From Ciborinia camelliae (taxonomy: Eukaryota; Ascomycota; Leotiomycetes; Helotiales; Sclerotiniaceae): 64,000 nucleotides of DNA. The notes under the pieces are model-generated. The model worked only from the letters and a program-made list of their open reading frames with translations, was not told the origin of the DNA and made no database searches. Of the stretch, positions 24,146-34,067 are shown one piece after another. Position numbers and translations under genes: made by a program. Location: NCBI GenBank assembly GCA_025890175.1, contig JANPYM010000024.1:1-64000 (forward strand), in the 5' to 3' direction. Each line of letters opens with the position of its first letter. Within the stretch, counting starts at the first letter, position 1.

Positions 24146-24640
24146 ACTTTGGAGAAAGGAAATGATGATGGGGCGAGTGGGAAAATGGTTTTTGGTATGC
24201 GCACATAAAAGATCTTGGGGAAAATGGATCGTGTGTTGGTTTCTGAGTGTGAAGGATAGGCGGAGACAGGAGCGATGAATGTATTCATGTATGCGAGGAG
24301 TTGAGGTTCTAACAATCTCCGAATTAGTTTATGAAATGTTTTAATCAAATTTGTTTCATGTTCTCGCCTTTCGGTTACTTGGGCTACCTAACAATGGTCC
24401 ATGTCTATTGAAAGAAACCGGGGAGGGGGAAGGATGGGTTATTTTGACTCCAGTGAGTCTAGTACATTTTCATATTGTATGGGGAGATAGTATTACTCCA
24501 TGCCGAAATAACACGTTTCCAAATCCAAATTCACATGCGATTCGTCTTGATGCTCCGAGTTCGGAGCCTTGAAGACTCATCTATTCTAGAAGATTTGTGA
24601 TGTGTATCCGGAAATAATGTTTCTCGGCAAGAATTTTCTA
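24146..24640. other. MCM3 3' flank
   Basis: 3' UTR and spacer before the modular array. Short frames here have no features. Confidence 0.5.
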
Positions 24641-24858
24641 GGTTTGATTATTGGGACGTTTTTGAGTCGATGAAACATATTATGGGAGTTGTGAGCTATA
24701 CTCTGGGGTTCGCCTTTGATTTTCGTTTTTCTTTCCTTTTTACCTTGTTTTTCTTTATGTCAACTTTTGATATTCGATATATCAACGCATCGAAGCATCA
24801 ATATCTACATCGAACATCCTTTTGATTAAACCATCTTCAGAAACGTCTTATATTACCC

Positions 24859-25879
24859 GATTGATTTTAACTCGCAAGCACGGAATCCCGTGGAGTCGAT
24901 TCATGCTTCGGATACCGGTTCTTGGGGCGAATGGAAATGGCGTTGGGATCCCGAGCGTCTCGAAAACAGCCTTTCGGAGAGAATTCGAGGCGGCCGCATG
25001 ATGGGATATCAAGACGGACCAAACGAAACTATAGAATGCCAGCGAAACGGCCGTTGGATGAGATGTTGAGACGGTTCAAACGGAACATTGGAATGCCAGC
25101 TTTCTATCAACCTTGGAGATATACCAGCAGAAGGAGCTTATTCACAACTACTGCCACATTGGGGCGAATGGGAATCGGATCCCAAAGACGGCCGTCGGAA
25201 GAGATTTCGAAAAGGTCGAGCCGGAGTGATGGAGATTGAATATGACATTCCTGATACAATGTCAGTGGAAGGAATTAATCCTATACAGGCATTGCTATCT
25301 TGGGACGAATGGGAGTGGAATACCGACAATTGCCAATGGGAGAGATTTCGATTTCAAAACGATCCAAGGAGAGTAATCGGGTTCCAGTATTTTACTAGCC
25401 CTGATAAAGTATCGGCGGAAGGAGCTTCTATTAATCCACAACAGTTATCGCTATCTTGGAGCAAATGGGAGACTACCTACCCCCACCATTGGAAGAGATT
25501 TCGAGATGGACCAAATGGAATGCTTGAGATGCAGTATTTTGTCGCTAGTCATGTTGAAATGGTAGCGAAAGAAGCTATTAATCATTCAAGGCCATCATCA
25601 TCTTGGAATTTGAATACCAACAACCACCGTTTGGAGAGATTTCGAAAGGGTCCAAATGGAATGATACAGCTTCAGTATTCTAGTCCCGCTGGTTAATCCA
25701 ACATCAAGGGAACCAGCTTATATTAATGCACAAAGCAACCCTGCTATAATCTCACAAGTTTGGGGGCATAATTAAGTATACCTCCGCAACCACCAACACT
25801 TCATTCGCAACTTCCACCAGAATATCAACAATATCATCATCGGCAACCTCGGCAAAATTAGCACACATGGTTTGAAGGC
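24859..25879 (+). pseudogene. Relic with Trp-rich WxEW...RFRxGPNG repeats
   Basis: The frame ending at 25696 shows four to five copies of a unit of about 45-50 residues: SWxEWEW, a short linker, W(E/K)RFRKGPNG, (M/I)xxxQY, then SAEGA...LS. The frame extends upstream through SWGEWKWRWDPERL to about 24859 without any ATG. It is cut by a TGA at about 25066 at a position where other copies have CGA (Arg). After the TAA at 25694, more coding-like sequence rich in Pro and Gln (PPQPPTLHSQLPPEYQQ) runs to about 25879. The leader and tail match the array although the protein is unrelated to its neighbours. The family is not identified. I call it a pseudogene because no start is available. Confidence 0.55.
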
Positions 25880-26696
25880 TAAAGGGGGCGATGGTGCATC
25901 GAGGCGCGGATAGGGATGGAAGGGGGTGAGTGAGTGCCGGGAGGTATTCGATGGAAAGGAAGGGAATACGTGATTTTACAGTTTGATGGAAAGAAAGTAC
26001 TATACGTGATTTTACAACTTGATGTAAAGAAAAAGAATGCTTGATTTTGTACTACAGTAAATGCTTTTTCACATTATAGAAATAAAATGTTGTAGTAGTT
26101 TGGGTAAACTTACAAATCTAGTATATGACACATATTGTGGTTGATGTAAGGTATCCTCAAGGGCTCTCCTTTGCTCTCTCTCTCTGTCGTTCTTTTTCTT
26201 TTGCATCGACATTCGATATTTGATATTCGATATTCTACGTTCAACGCATCAACCTCAACATCAATATTCGATATTCTACATTCAACGCATCAACCTCAAT
26301 CAACCTTTCGATTAAACCATCGTCAAAAACCTCTCAACGGAACAGATACCTCACATCCATCTCTTCATTTCGTAATCAGTCTTACCCTAGTTTCATACCA
26401 CCTTCACATTCTTCTTTTTATCATCGAAATCAAAATTTCCGATCTTATCCATCACCTGCCAACGAATCGATATCCAACATCCTTTCGATTAAATCATTAT
26501 CGGAAAGCTCTTCTCGAAACAGATACCTCACATCCATCTCTTCACTCCGCAACCAGTCTTACCCTAGTTTCATACCACCTTCACATTCTTCTCTTCATCA
26601 TCGAAATCAAATTTTCATATCGCATCCATCACTTGCCAACGAATCGACCACTCAACCAACCAATAACACACCTCCTAAACCCAAAAATCAAGAATC

Positions 26697-26990
26697 ATGG
26701 CCGACATTTCATTTCGCATCAGCTCTCTCGAACAAGAGCAGCAGGACTTAAAAGCGGAATGGGACAATAAAATCAAAACATCTGATGAATGGATCACAAT
26801 AAATACTTTTCGGGAAAAAGTCTGGAAGTGCTACTTAGAGGCAACATACTTAGAATCCATAGCGGCAGATACTGAAAATGAAAACACGGCAAGAAATCTC
26901 GCGTCAAAGATCCACGAATTGCATGCTTTGGCTCTGACTCTTTTGAAAACGGTGCTCCATCAGCCGTTCGATACGTTCCTAGAAGATTAG
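26697..26990 (+). CDS. Array gene A: 97-residue helical protein
   Basis: A single exon starts MADISFRISSLEQEQQDL. The start is supported by the AAGAATCATGGCCGA context shared with the other array genes. It is predicted helical, with QQDLKAEWDNK carrying the family Trp after a leucine-spaced helix, and the C-terminus ends FDTFLED. There is no signal peptide, membrane segment or known domain. The leader (26170-26690) is open in another frame for 200 codons, but that is repetitive UTR. The tail at 27060-27180 has the common TTTGGATATT and GTGATTTTACAACTTGATGG elements. Function unknown. Confidence 0.6.
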   Translation: MADISFRISSLEQEQQDLKAEWDNKIKTSDEWITINTFREKVWKCYLEATYLESIAADTENENTARNLASKIHELHALALTLLKTVLHQPFDTFLED

Positions 26991-27932
26991 GATGAAGGTG
27001 CATAACCTTTGTAGTGGAGGAGAAGGGGGCACGACGAATACGATGATGGTAGGATAAAAATAATAATAAGTGTGCAATTTTGTAATGAGATATGAGAGAT
27101 ATGGGAGAGATTTGGATATTAATTGGAAGGAAAGGGATGGGTGATTTTACAACTTGATGGAAAGGAAAGGAAAGCAATGCCTGTTTTCTTACTACAGTAC
27201 AACCTTCTCTATCACTTGATAGAAATTAAATATTGCTGTAGTTTACCCAAAGTTGAAAATATTGAAGTAAATTATATGTGATTCATATGGCGATTACTTG
27301 ATGTGATTCTTACTTTTGAGCTCTGCTTTGCTCTCACCCTCTCTTCTTTTCGTTCTGCTTTTCTTTTGTACATCGACTTTCAATACCTATATCAACACAT
27401 CAACATCAACATCGAAAAGCCTTTGATTAAATCGTCATCAGAAGCTTCCCCTTGAAACCAAATACTCTGTACCTTAACTCAACTAGATCCTTCTATTCTT
27501 TAAGAAACCTCCCATTGAAACAAATACGACATACTTCAACCACATTCATCTTTTCGTTCAGAAACCTTCTATCGAAACAAACTACGCAATACTCGACTCA
27601 ACCACACCTACCTCTTCATTCAGAACACTCCCATCAAAATAAAAAACGAAGTTTCCATCAACTAGATCCGTCTCCTTATTCAGAAACCTATCATCGAAAC
27701 AAATACAAAGTACCTCAACTCAGACACATCCATTTCTTCGTTTAGAAACCTCCCATCGAAACCAAATACTCTGTACCTCAACTATATCCGCCTATTTGGT
27801 CAGCAACCAGCCTCTCCGTAGTGTTATATCACGGATCTGCCAGTAAACCTTCATATTCTTCTCTTCATCATCGAAGTAGAGTTTCCCATCACCTGCCAAC
27901 GATCCATCTGCCTATAACAAAAATAAAAAATC

Positions 27933-28409
27933 ATGACCGATACCGATGCCGATGCCGATGCCCAAATATCCATCAATGCTCAAAGACGCCTTGACGAGAT
28001 CTTCGTTCGAATTGAGACGATCCAAAAGAAATACGATCAATTCCGAACCCAAATCAAACAAAAATTTAAAGACAAAGTTACTGCTTTCGAACAGGATTTG
28101 ATTTCTCTTGAGGAAGAAACGAAGGCTCTGCAAAGTTTATGGGCCACCCCTGAATCCGATCGAACTTCCCAATTTTATATTGAATTTAAAGTTGAATTGT
28201 CGGCGGTGGAGGATATGTCATGTTTCTTGCTTGATGCCTCAGTACATGGGGCTGAGAGTGAGGGTGAGGTTGAGGTTGAGGTTGAGGCTGAGGCTGAGGC
28301 TGAGCCCATTTTAAATGAGATGAGGGTTTTTTCTGGATGCCTGAGGGAGGGAGTGAGCTGCGTAATGGAGGAGATGGGGGGCAAGGGAGATAGGAGGATA
28401 AGAGGATAG
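27933..28409 (+). CDS. Array gene B: 158-residue acidic coiled-coil protein
   Basis: A single exon starts MTDTDADADAQISINAQRRL in the common AAATCATGACCGA context. An Asp/Ala dipeptide repeat at the N-terminus and an EVEVEAEAEA repeat (residues about 110-128) come from 6-bp expansions. Between them lies a coiled coil (RIETIQKKYDQFRTQIKQKF) followed by KALQSLWATPESDRTSQFY, the best example of the array motif. The frame continues a few codons into the purine-rich tail (GGKGDRRIRG), so the true end may have been eroded. Unknown function; probably intracellular. Confidence 0.6.
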   Translation: MTDTDADADAQISINAQRRLDEIFVRIETIQKKYDQFRTQIKQKFKDKVTAFEQDLISLEEETKALQSLWATPESDRTSQFYIEFKVELSAVEDMSCFLLDASVHGAESEGEVEVEVEAEAEAEPILNEMRVFSGCLREGVSCVMEEMGGKGDRRIRG

Positions 28410-28978
28410 AAGAATAGAAGGACAGAAGGACAGAAGGATAAAAGGATGATAAAAGTGTAATTCTGGGTATGCATGAGATATGGAAGGAATTTGGATATTT
28501 GGAGGAAAGAAAAGAAATGTGTGATTTTACAGTATAGTTTGATGGAAAGGATGGAAAAGCGTGATTTTATATTACCGTCGATGTTTTTCTATAATTTGGA
28601 AATAAAATACTATTGTAACACATAAACCTTGATTGATCAAATATACTTTAGGGTTGCTTTGCTTTTCTTTCTGCTTTTCTTTTCTACACCAACATCCCTG
28701 GGTACCTATCAATACATCAATCCATCGACATCGATGCATAAACATTAATACTACACAACCTTCCAATGAAACCATCGTCAAAAACTTCTCGAGACAAAAT
28801 AGGTATTTGAAATACCACAACTGTATCGGTCTATCAATTGAGCAATCAACCCTAGCCTATCACCATATCACGAACCTAGGTGTTCATTTTTAAAATCCAT
28901 ACAATCTTCACTTCATCATCGAAGTTGAATTCTATTATCGGATTACATGTATCTCCCCATACCGAAAAATCAAAAATC

Positions 28979-29230
28979 ATGGCCGATGCCCAAACAAGCC
29001 TCGATGCCAAAGCAGAAGCACGCCTCAAGTTGATCATAGAAAGATATCAGAAACTCCAAACTCATTCACAAAATCAAACATCAAAATACACTGTGACTAC
29101 TATCAAAAAAGCATGACTTCTCTCCATAAAAGCGTACAGGATCTCTAATCGATATGGAACAAGACCTTGGAATTCGATCCAACTCCCGACTTTTATCATT
29201 GGTTTGAAGATAAAATATCTCGGGGATGAA
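28979..29230 (+). pseudogene. Array gene C: broken copy
   Basis: It begins normally with MADAQTSLDAKAEARLKLI in the AAATCATGGCCGA context but stops after 45 codons (TGA at 29114). In another frame directly downstream the family motif continues as KSVQDL, a TAA, then SIWNKTLEFDPTPDFYHWF, which parallels KALQSLWATPESDRTSQFY of gene B. One frameshift and one nonsense codon therefore separate it from an intact relative. Its leader and tail are still recognisable. Confidence 0.65.
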
Positions 29231-29689
29231 TGAATTAAAACATATGTATATGGGATCTTCCTGCTTAATGGTGAGAATGATGGGGTGGATGATGGTGACT
29301 TGTTGCCCATTTTACATCAGGAGTTTTTCTTTATAGATGAGGGAGATAGGAGGATAGAAGGATAGGAGGGTAAGCGGGTAAGAAGGTAAGAGAATAAGGG
29401 GATAGGAGAATGATAAAAGTGCAATTCGGATTTGAATATGAGAGATATGAAAGTAGTTTGGATATTTGATGAATAGGATGAAAAAGGGTCATTTTATATC
29501 ACAGTAGATGTATCTCTATAACTTGCAAATAACCCTGATTAATCAAATGACTCTAATATATGACACTTAATGATCAACATGAAGTGTACTTTCGGACTTT
29601 CCCTTGCTTTCCTTTCATTTTGTTTCTCCTCTTCCTTTCTACATCAACACATCGATCCCTCAACATATCCATCCATCTACCCATCAACA

Positions 29690-29830
29690 CATCTACCCAT
29701 CAACACATCTACCCATCAACACATCTACCCATCAACACATCTACCCATCAACACATCTACCCATCAACACATCTACCCATCAACACATCTACCCATCAAC
29801 ACATCTACCCATCAACACATCTACTCATCA
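29690..29830. repeat. 16-bp minisatellite in the leader of array gene D
   Basis: About nine copies of CCATCAACACATCTAC. It is an expansion of the CATCAACA motif present in all array leaders. All three forward frames are open across it, which creates false ORFs of 99-132 codons. Confidence 0.9.
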
Positions 29831-30085
29831 ACATCAATATCAAACAACCTTCCCATTAAACAGTCACCCAAAACCTTCCATCGAAACAAAATACCTCGAC
29901 TGCATTCATCCATCCATTCAAAACGCACTCCAAACCTACTACCAGACCAGCAACCTTCCCATTTTTAAAACCCGTAAACTCTTCAAAGGTTAGCTTCATC
30001 ATCGATGTCACGTTTTCACATCGCATCATTCGCTAACAAAACAAGTAACCTATCACAGATCTCCTAAACCCAAGAATCACAAGTC

Positions 30086-30613
30086 ATGGATGATACTCAA
30101 ATCATGGATGATACTCAAATCATGGATGATACCCAAATCCAAAAATCTGTCGAGATCATTCAACACCGAATGGAGGGAGTCCATCGATACCTCGCTTGCA
30201 GCCCTGATTCCAAGGAACAAAATCAAACACTTATAGCCATCAACTATATCAAAGGATGCGTCATTTTCCTCGACGTAAAGAATTTGGAACTCCAAAACAC
30301 ATGGATTCACACCTTTGAGCCCAACAAACGAATTAAAGCAACGAGAATGATCATCGATATTAAGAAAAAGATGATCCCCCTCATTCGAAAGTTGGACGAA
30401 TTGGTTCAATACGATACCCCAGTAGGCGACCGAAATATCCCTGATTCATTGCGGAAATATAACTGTGTATTGGTAGAAATGGAGCTGTGGAAACGTGAGT
30501 TGGACAGGTTGATGGATAAGAGTGAGGGTAATGGTCAGGGTAACGGTGAAAATAAGGATGAGGGTAATAGTCAGGGTAATGATGAAATTGAGGATAGGGG
30601 TGAGAGTGCGTAA
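30086..30613 (+). CDS. Array gene D: 175-residue protein with triplicated start
   Basis: A single exon opens with three tandem copies of an 18-bp unit encoding MDDTQI, so three in-frame ATGs are available; the first is taken. The helical body contains KNLELQNTWIHTFEPNKR, aligning with the family Leu/Trp motif, and further charged helices (MIIDIKKKMIPLIRKLDELV). The C-terminus is a low-complexity Gly/Asn/Glu tail (GNGQGNGENKDEGNSQGN) from a trinucleotide-phase repeat. No signal peptide or known domain. Tail elements lie at 30677-30880. Function unknown. Confidence 0.6.
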   Translation: MDDTQIMDDTQIMDDTQIQKSVEIIQHRMEGVHRYLACSPDSKEQNQTLIAINYIKGCVIFLDVKNLELQNTWIHTFEPNKRIKATRMIIDIKKKMIPLIRKLDELVQYDTPVGDRNIPDSLRKYNCVLVEMELWKRELDRLMDKSEGNGQGNGENKDEGNSQGNDEIEDRGESA

Positions 30614-31286
30614 GCTGTTTGACGGAGAATGTATGGGGAAAGTGGGATAGGAGGATATAAGGATCAGAGGATAGGGGTATGAAAGTGGAATTTCGGATTA
30701 GGATATGAGAGAGATGTGGGAGGACCCGGAGGAATTTGGATATTTGATTGAAAGGGAAGGAAAGGAAAGGAATGTCTGATTTTTCTACCATTTAATAAAG
30801 GCAATGCGTGATTTTCCATTATTTGATGAAAAGAACAAAACCGAGTGATTTTCTATTATAATAATCATGTCTTCACTATTCAACGAAACCAAATGTTGTT
30901 ATCGTTTCTTCAAATATATAAATCTTAGTAAAATGATATATAAAACATTAAATGAGTAATGTGAGGTATATTTCTGAACTTTGCTCCTCTATCTACTTTT
31001 AATTACTACATCAACATATCAACATATCAACATCGACATATCAATATCGACATCGAAACCAAACATTCTCCCCATTAATCCTTCCATCTTCAGAAACCCT
31101 CTATTGAAACAAAGTACGCATTATCTTAACCATATCTGTTTCTTAATTCCGCAACTAATGTTACCCAACCTAGTATCATATCACGAATCTGCCCATTCTC
31201 CAAACCTTCACATTCTTGTCTTCACATCGCATCGCCTATCAAAGAATCGTTCTACCAATCAACCATATCTCCCAAACCGAAAAGTC

Positions 31287-31655
31287 ATGACCGATATCCA
31301 GGAACGCATCCTCTGCACCGAAGTGAAAATTCAGGAACTCGAGGGGGAATTCAATTACATGCCTGAATCTGACGACGATATAAACATACTTCCTGTTTTC
31401 CTAAACAGATTGTACGATGATATTGTAAATCCGGTAAACCATATTATCGAGTCCGAAGGATTCCAGGCGCTGGATGAAGAATCTAAAGAGAGGGTTTCGA
31501 CTGTGGTGGCAAGGATTAAAAGGTTGCACGGTTTGATTCAAGAACGTCAGAAGGACTTGTCAAAGCAAGTCTTATTGACGCTAGGGTTGTTGGGGGCGAC
31601 GATAGCGACGATAGCTGCTCTTTTGAATGGAGTTGTGCGGGCATATGCTACGTAA
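31287..31655 (+). CDS. Array gene E: 122-residue protein with C-terminal membrane segment
   Basis: A single exon starts MTDIQERILCTEVKIQELEG in the AAAGTCATGACCGA context. The upstream part of the open frame (from 30981) is leader sequence. A coiled-coil body carries a diverged family motif (KIQELEGEFNYMPESDDD; the Trp is replaced by Phe). Residues about 97-120 (LLTLGLLGATIATIAALLNG) form a hydrophobic helix followed by a short polar tail, which would make it a tail-anchored membrane protein, unlike its soluble neighbours. The tail elements are at 31709-31900. Function unknown. Confidence 0.6.
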   Translation: MTDIQERILCTEVKIQELEGEFNYMPESDDDINILPVFLNRLYDDIVNPVNHIIESEGFQALDEESKERVSTVVARIKRLHGLIQERQKDLSKQVLLTLGLLGATIATIAALLNGVVRAYAT

Positions 31656-31905
31656 TGGAGGGGAGAGGAGGCAATGAGGATGGGAGGATGGGAAGATGAT
31701 ACATGATGAATGATAAACGTGGAATTTTAAGGGTTGAAGTTTCAGGGTGGTCTTTTGGATTGGGATATAAAAGACATATGGGACTCGGAGGAATCTGGAT
31801 ATTGGATTGAAAAGTCAATGCGTGATTTTTACACCACAGGAGATGCTTCTCCACAACTTAATAAAACGTAAGAAGTCACTACAGTTTACCCTAACGTTGA
31901 AGTTC

Positions 31906-32692
31906 AAGTCTTGATTTATCAAATAAAATGTGACAATCATACGATGTCACGCTGCAGATGCGACGCCTCTTTTTGTGGCCTGACTTCTCAGAGAGTGCTA
32001 ATGGAGTTCTCCGAGTTGAATGTTTACAACAATATTGAAGAAAAGATACGGTTACCATGTAACATATGTAGAGCACATTGTAGAGCCTCTCTTCGTACCT
32101 TAATCTAAATAGTTCAATCCAACCTATTGCTTCCCACCATTCCCTGAAGAGTCATACTCTTAACACGTACATTAGAAATCAAACATTATCTCAAAACTAT
32201 AAACTATAATATAAATATGGTTGTAACATTCTTAACCTTCAGATGTTCTTTGAAAAGTTATAAATACTTAAAAATCACCGTTTTTTATGTGAATAGTAGT
32301 CAGAGAGAGGGCCTGAAAATTCGATAGGAGACTTAGAGGACCAATCAAGCCATTAGCCGCCTAAGCTGTAGCACCAGTCGGAGTCAGATGTAGATATTGG
32401 ATTGTACTGGATGAACTTTGGGCGAAAACCCAACGACAGTTTCAAGAAGCAGCAACCGACCTATCATGTAGCTCTCAATTTCACGACCCGCCATTTTCCA
32501 AACGGGCCTCTCGATCTCGGCACGATTGTCAAAGATATCAAACAATACTGTCCGATCAATCAACGCATTACCAAAGAATGTCCCATAGAAAGAGAAGGTC
32601 GAGTTTAGATGATTCCTCGGTTGTTTTGATCAGACAATCTGGGGCTTTGTTAACAGGCAATCAGTGTATTCAGGGAAAGGACAATAGCTGTC
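31906..32692. other. Array edge and unassigned spacer
   Basis: It begins with CTTGATTTATCAAAT, resembling the junction sequences at 28625 and 29532 in the array, and may be the start of a seventh, lost module. A short plus-strand frame at 32402-32608 (containing FTTRHFPNGPLDLGTIVKDI) looks like a gene fragment but is too short to name. No complete gene. Confidence 0.4.
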
Positions 32693-32833
32693 GGATCACC
32701 TCGGTGGTATTATTGTTTTTCAATAATGTAAAATAGTATATTATAAAAAGCATGCAGATCGATCTACGATCGATCTGCGAGCTTATATGCCCGCGCCCCG
32801 ATGAATCTGCCCTGCAGATTCACTGGTATCACA
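32693..32833 (-). repeat. Multi-hairpin element, copy 2 (inverted)
   Basis: The reverse complement matches copy 1 at 2150-2317 from GATACCAGTGAATCTGCAGG through GCATATAAGCTCGCAGATCG and CATGCTTTTTATAATATAC to CCACCGAGGTGAT. It keeps perfect stems GCAGATCGATC/GATCGATCTGC (32754-32778) and TGAATCTGC/GCAGATTCA (32802-32822). It lacks a segment of about 30 bp, including half of the ATATGCCCGCG hairpin. It abuts the truncated end of the URC4 relic. Confidence 0.75.
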
Positions 32834-32837
32834 ACAA

Positions 32838-33640
32838 TAGCCTTACAATAGCCTTACCAACGAGATGACCTGGATGGCCTTCGGTGCCAAACACATCTGG
32901 ATGAACAAGCAATGACCGTCCTAGACTCTTGAGGAGTGCTACATGAGAATCGATACCTAACATAGCATTATCATCGGACACTTGGAAACCCTCCGCGAGT
33001 ACATTTGGCTCCAGTCGCTCCAAACCCTTCCTGCGCGCCATGTGCATTAGTAAGTACATAGATGTGAATTATCGTAGCGATTACCGTCGACCATTGGGGC
33101 AGTTCCAATCTTGGGGGCCGTAAAAGCCAAGGATTTAAACATATGTGGACTAGCTCCCTCAATGTCTTCACTCCGCCCCCAGATTTGACCAGTTTTGGGC
33201 TCAGAGTATCGTCAATGATCACCCACGCCGGTATCCAAGAGGACGGAGATGAAGAAGAGATAAATGAGACGACGAGTCAGGTCTGTTATATCACATCCCT
33301 CGTTCTTCTACTCATCCATCATATTGGTAATTCGCGGCTACCAGCGCCCATGAGGTGGGATCATGTGGAATTTATCAGTACCAAAATCACGATGGCAGAA
33401 GATCTGTTAGTCTATACAAATGCCATAAGAGAATCTTGAGCCCCAACTTTGATGATAGAAGCCTCGAGGTCGACAACATCATCTAGTTTATCTTCTCGGA
33501 GCTCGAAATGGCTCAAGTTTCCGGATTTGGTGGCATTCCCCACAATATTGGCACGCTCTCGGATTGCGCGTAGAGAAATTAGATACTTGATCTGCCAATT
33601 CATCTTGAATGCTCTGATTGTTGAAACAGTCTAGGGAACA
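32838..33640 (-). pseudogene. URC4: URC4 / DUF1688 relic (uracil catabolism)
   Basis: Minus-strand pieces follow the order of a DUF1688 protein: YLISLRAIRERANIVG, KLDDVVDLEASIIK, IPPHGRW (then TAG), LIYLFFISVLLDTGVGDH (then TGA), KLVKSGGG and MFKSLAF, then after a probable intron KGLERLEPNVLAEGFQVSDD and FGTEGHPGHLVG. They lie in at least three frames with several stop codons, and the C-terminal quarter is missing where the hairpin element begins. DUF1688 is Urc4/Urg3, a protein of unknown chemistry required for the oxidative uracil-degradation (URC) route of yeasts and moulds. The assignment comes from motif order recalled from the family. The gene is non-functional. Confidence 0.7.
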
Positions 33641-34067
33641 GCCCAAAAAGTGATACCATGGAAATCGTATGTTGTATCGTATTCATTAATGATCTGTGCG
33701 ATAAAGCCAGTAGAAAGCAAAATTATGACCTCATAACTGAGGCCTCATACACTCACCTACCAACCTAGTAATATACACTTCCCTTCTAGGTACCTTGGCG
33801 TTATAGTTTAGGTAGGTAGTATTTACTTGTAACTCACTTACGGAGCTTCAACGTTTGATTGGATATTTAAGCGAGCTCCTGTCGACACCTTATCACATGA
33901 CGTAGAGTGGGTCCTATGTGATCACTAGACTTGGGGCTGTTTTTGTGCACTGATCTCTAGCTGCTATTTGATTTTATATTCTCGCCATTTGTCATAACTA
34001 TCATTATCCTGGAATCTATCCATACAATCTCCCATCCTGGCCTAAATGCTCGTTAACCATTGTAAGT
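33641..34067. other. Spacer between URC4 and ribokinase relics
   Basis: No coding content recognised. TACCTACC/GGTAGGTA short repeats occur around 33755-33815. Confidence 0.5.

Larger units (their letters stand above)
24640..31905 (+). repeat. Tandem array of six diverged gene modules
   Basis: Six modules of about 0.9-1.5 kb lie head to tail, with boundaries near 24.64, 26.14, 27.31, 28.62, 29.54, 30.93 and 31.90 kb. Each starts with a leader containing a TTTGCT/TTTTCTTTT pyrimidine block, then CATCAACATC-type repeats and a GATTAAACCATC...TCAGAAAC(C/T)TC...GAAAC block. The ATG follows in a common AAATCATG(G/A) context. Each ends with a tail: AAGTGnAATT, a GAGATATGG-like segment, TTTGGATATTTGATTG, then one to three GTGATTTTAC/ACTTGATGGAAAGG units and an AATAAA-like signal. 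Leaders and tails are much better conserved than the coding parts. This points to local duplication followed by fast coding divergence. Confidence 0.75.

Noticed and set aside
26171..26770. 199-codon frame upstream of array gene A
   Set aside because: It covers the repetitive leader and overlaps the start of gene A in another frame. Similar leaders in the other modules are not open, so it is UTR.
29690..29830. Could the evenly spaced direct repeats be a CRISPR array?
   Set aside because: Units are contiguous with no unique spacers, and the genome is eukaryotic.
29560..29993. Three overlapping frames (THQHIYPSTHLPIN repeats)
   Set aside because: Translation of the 16-bp minisatellite in a leader.
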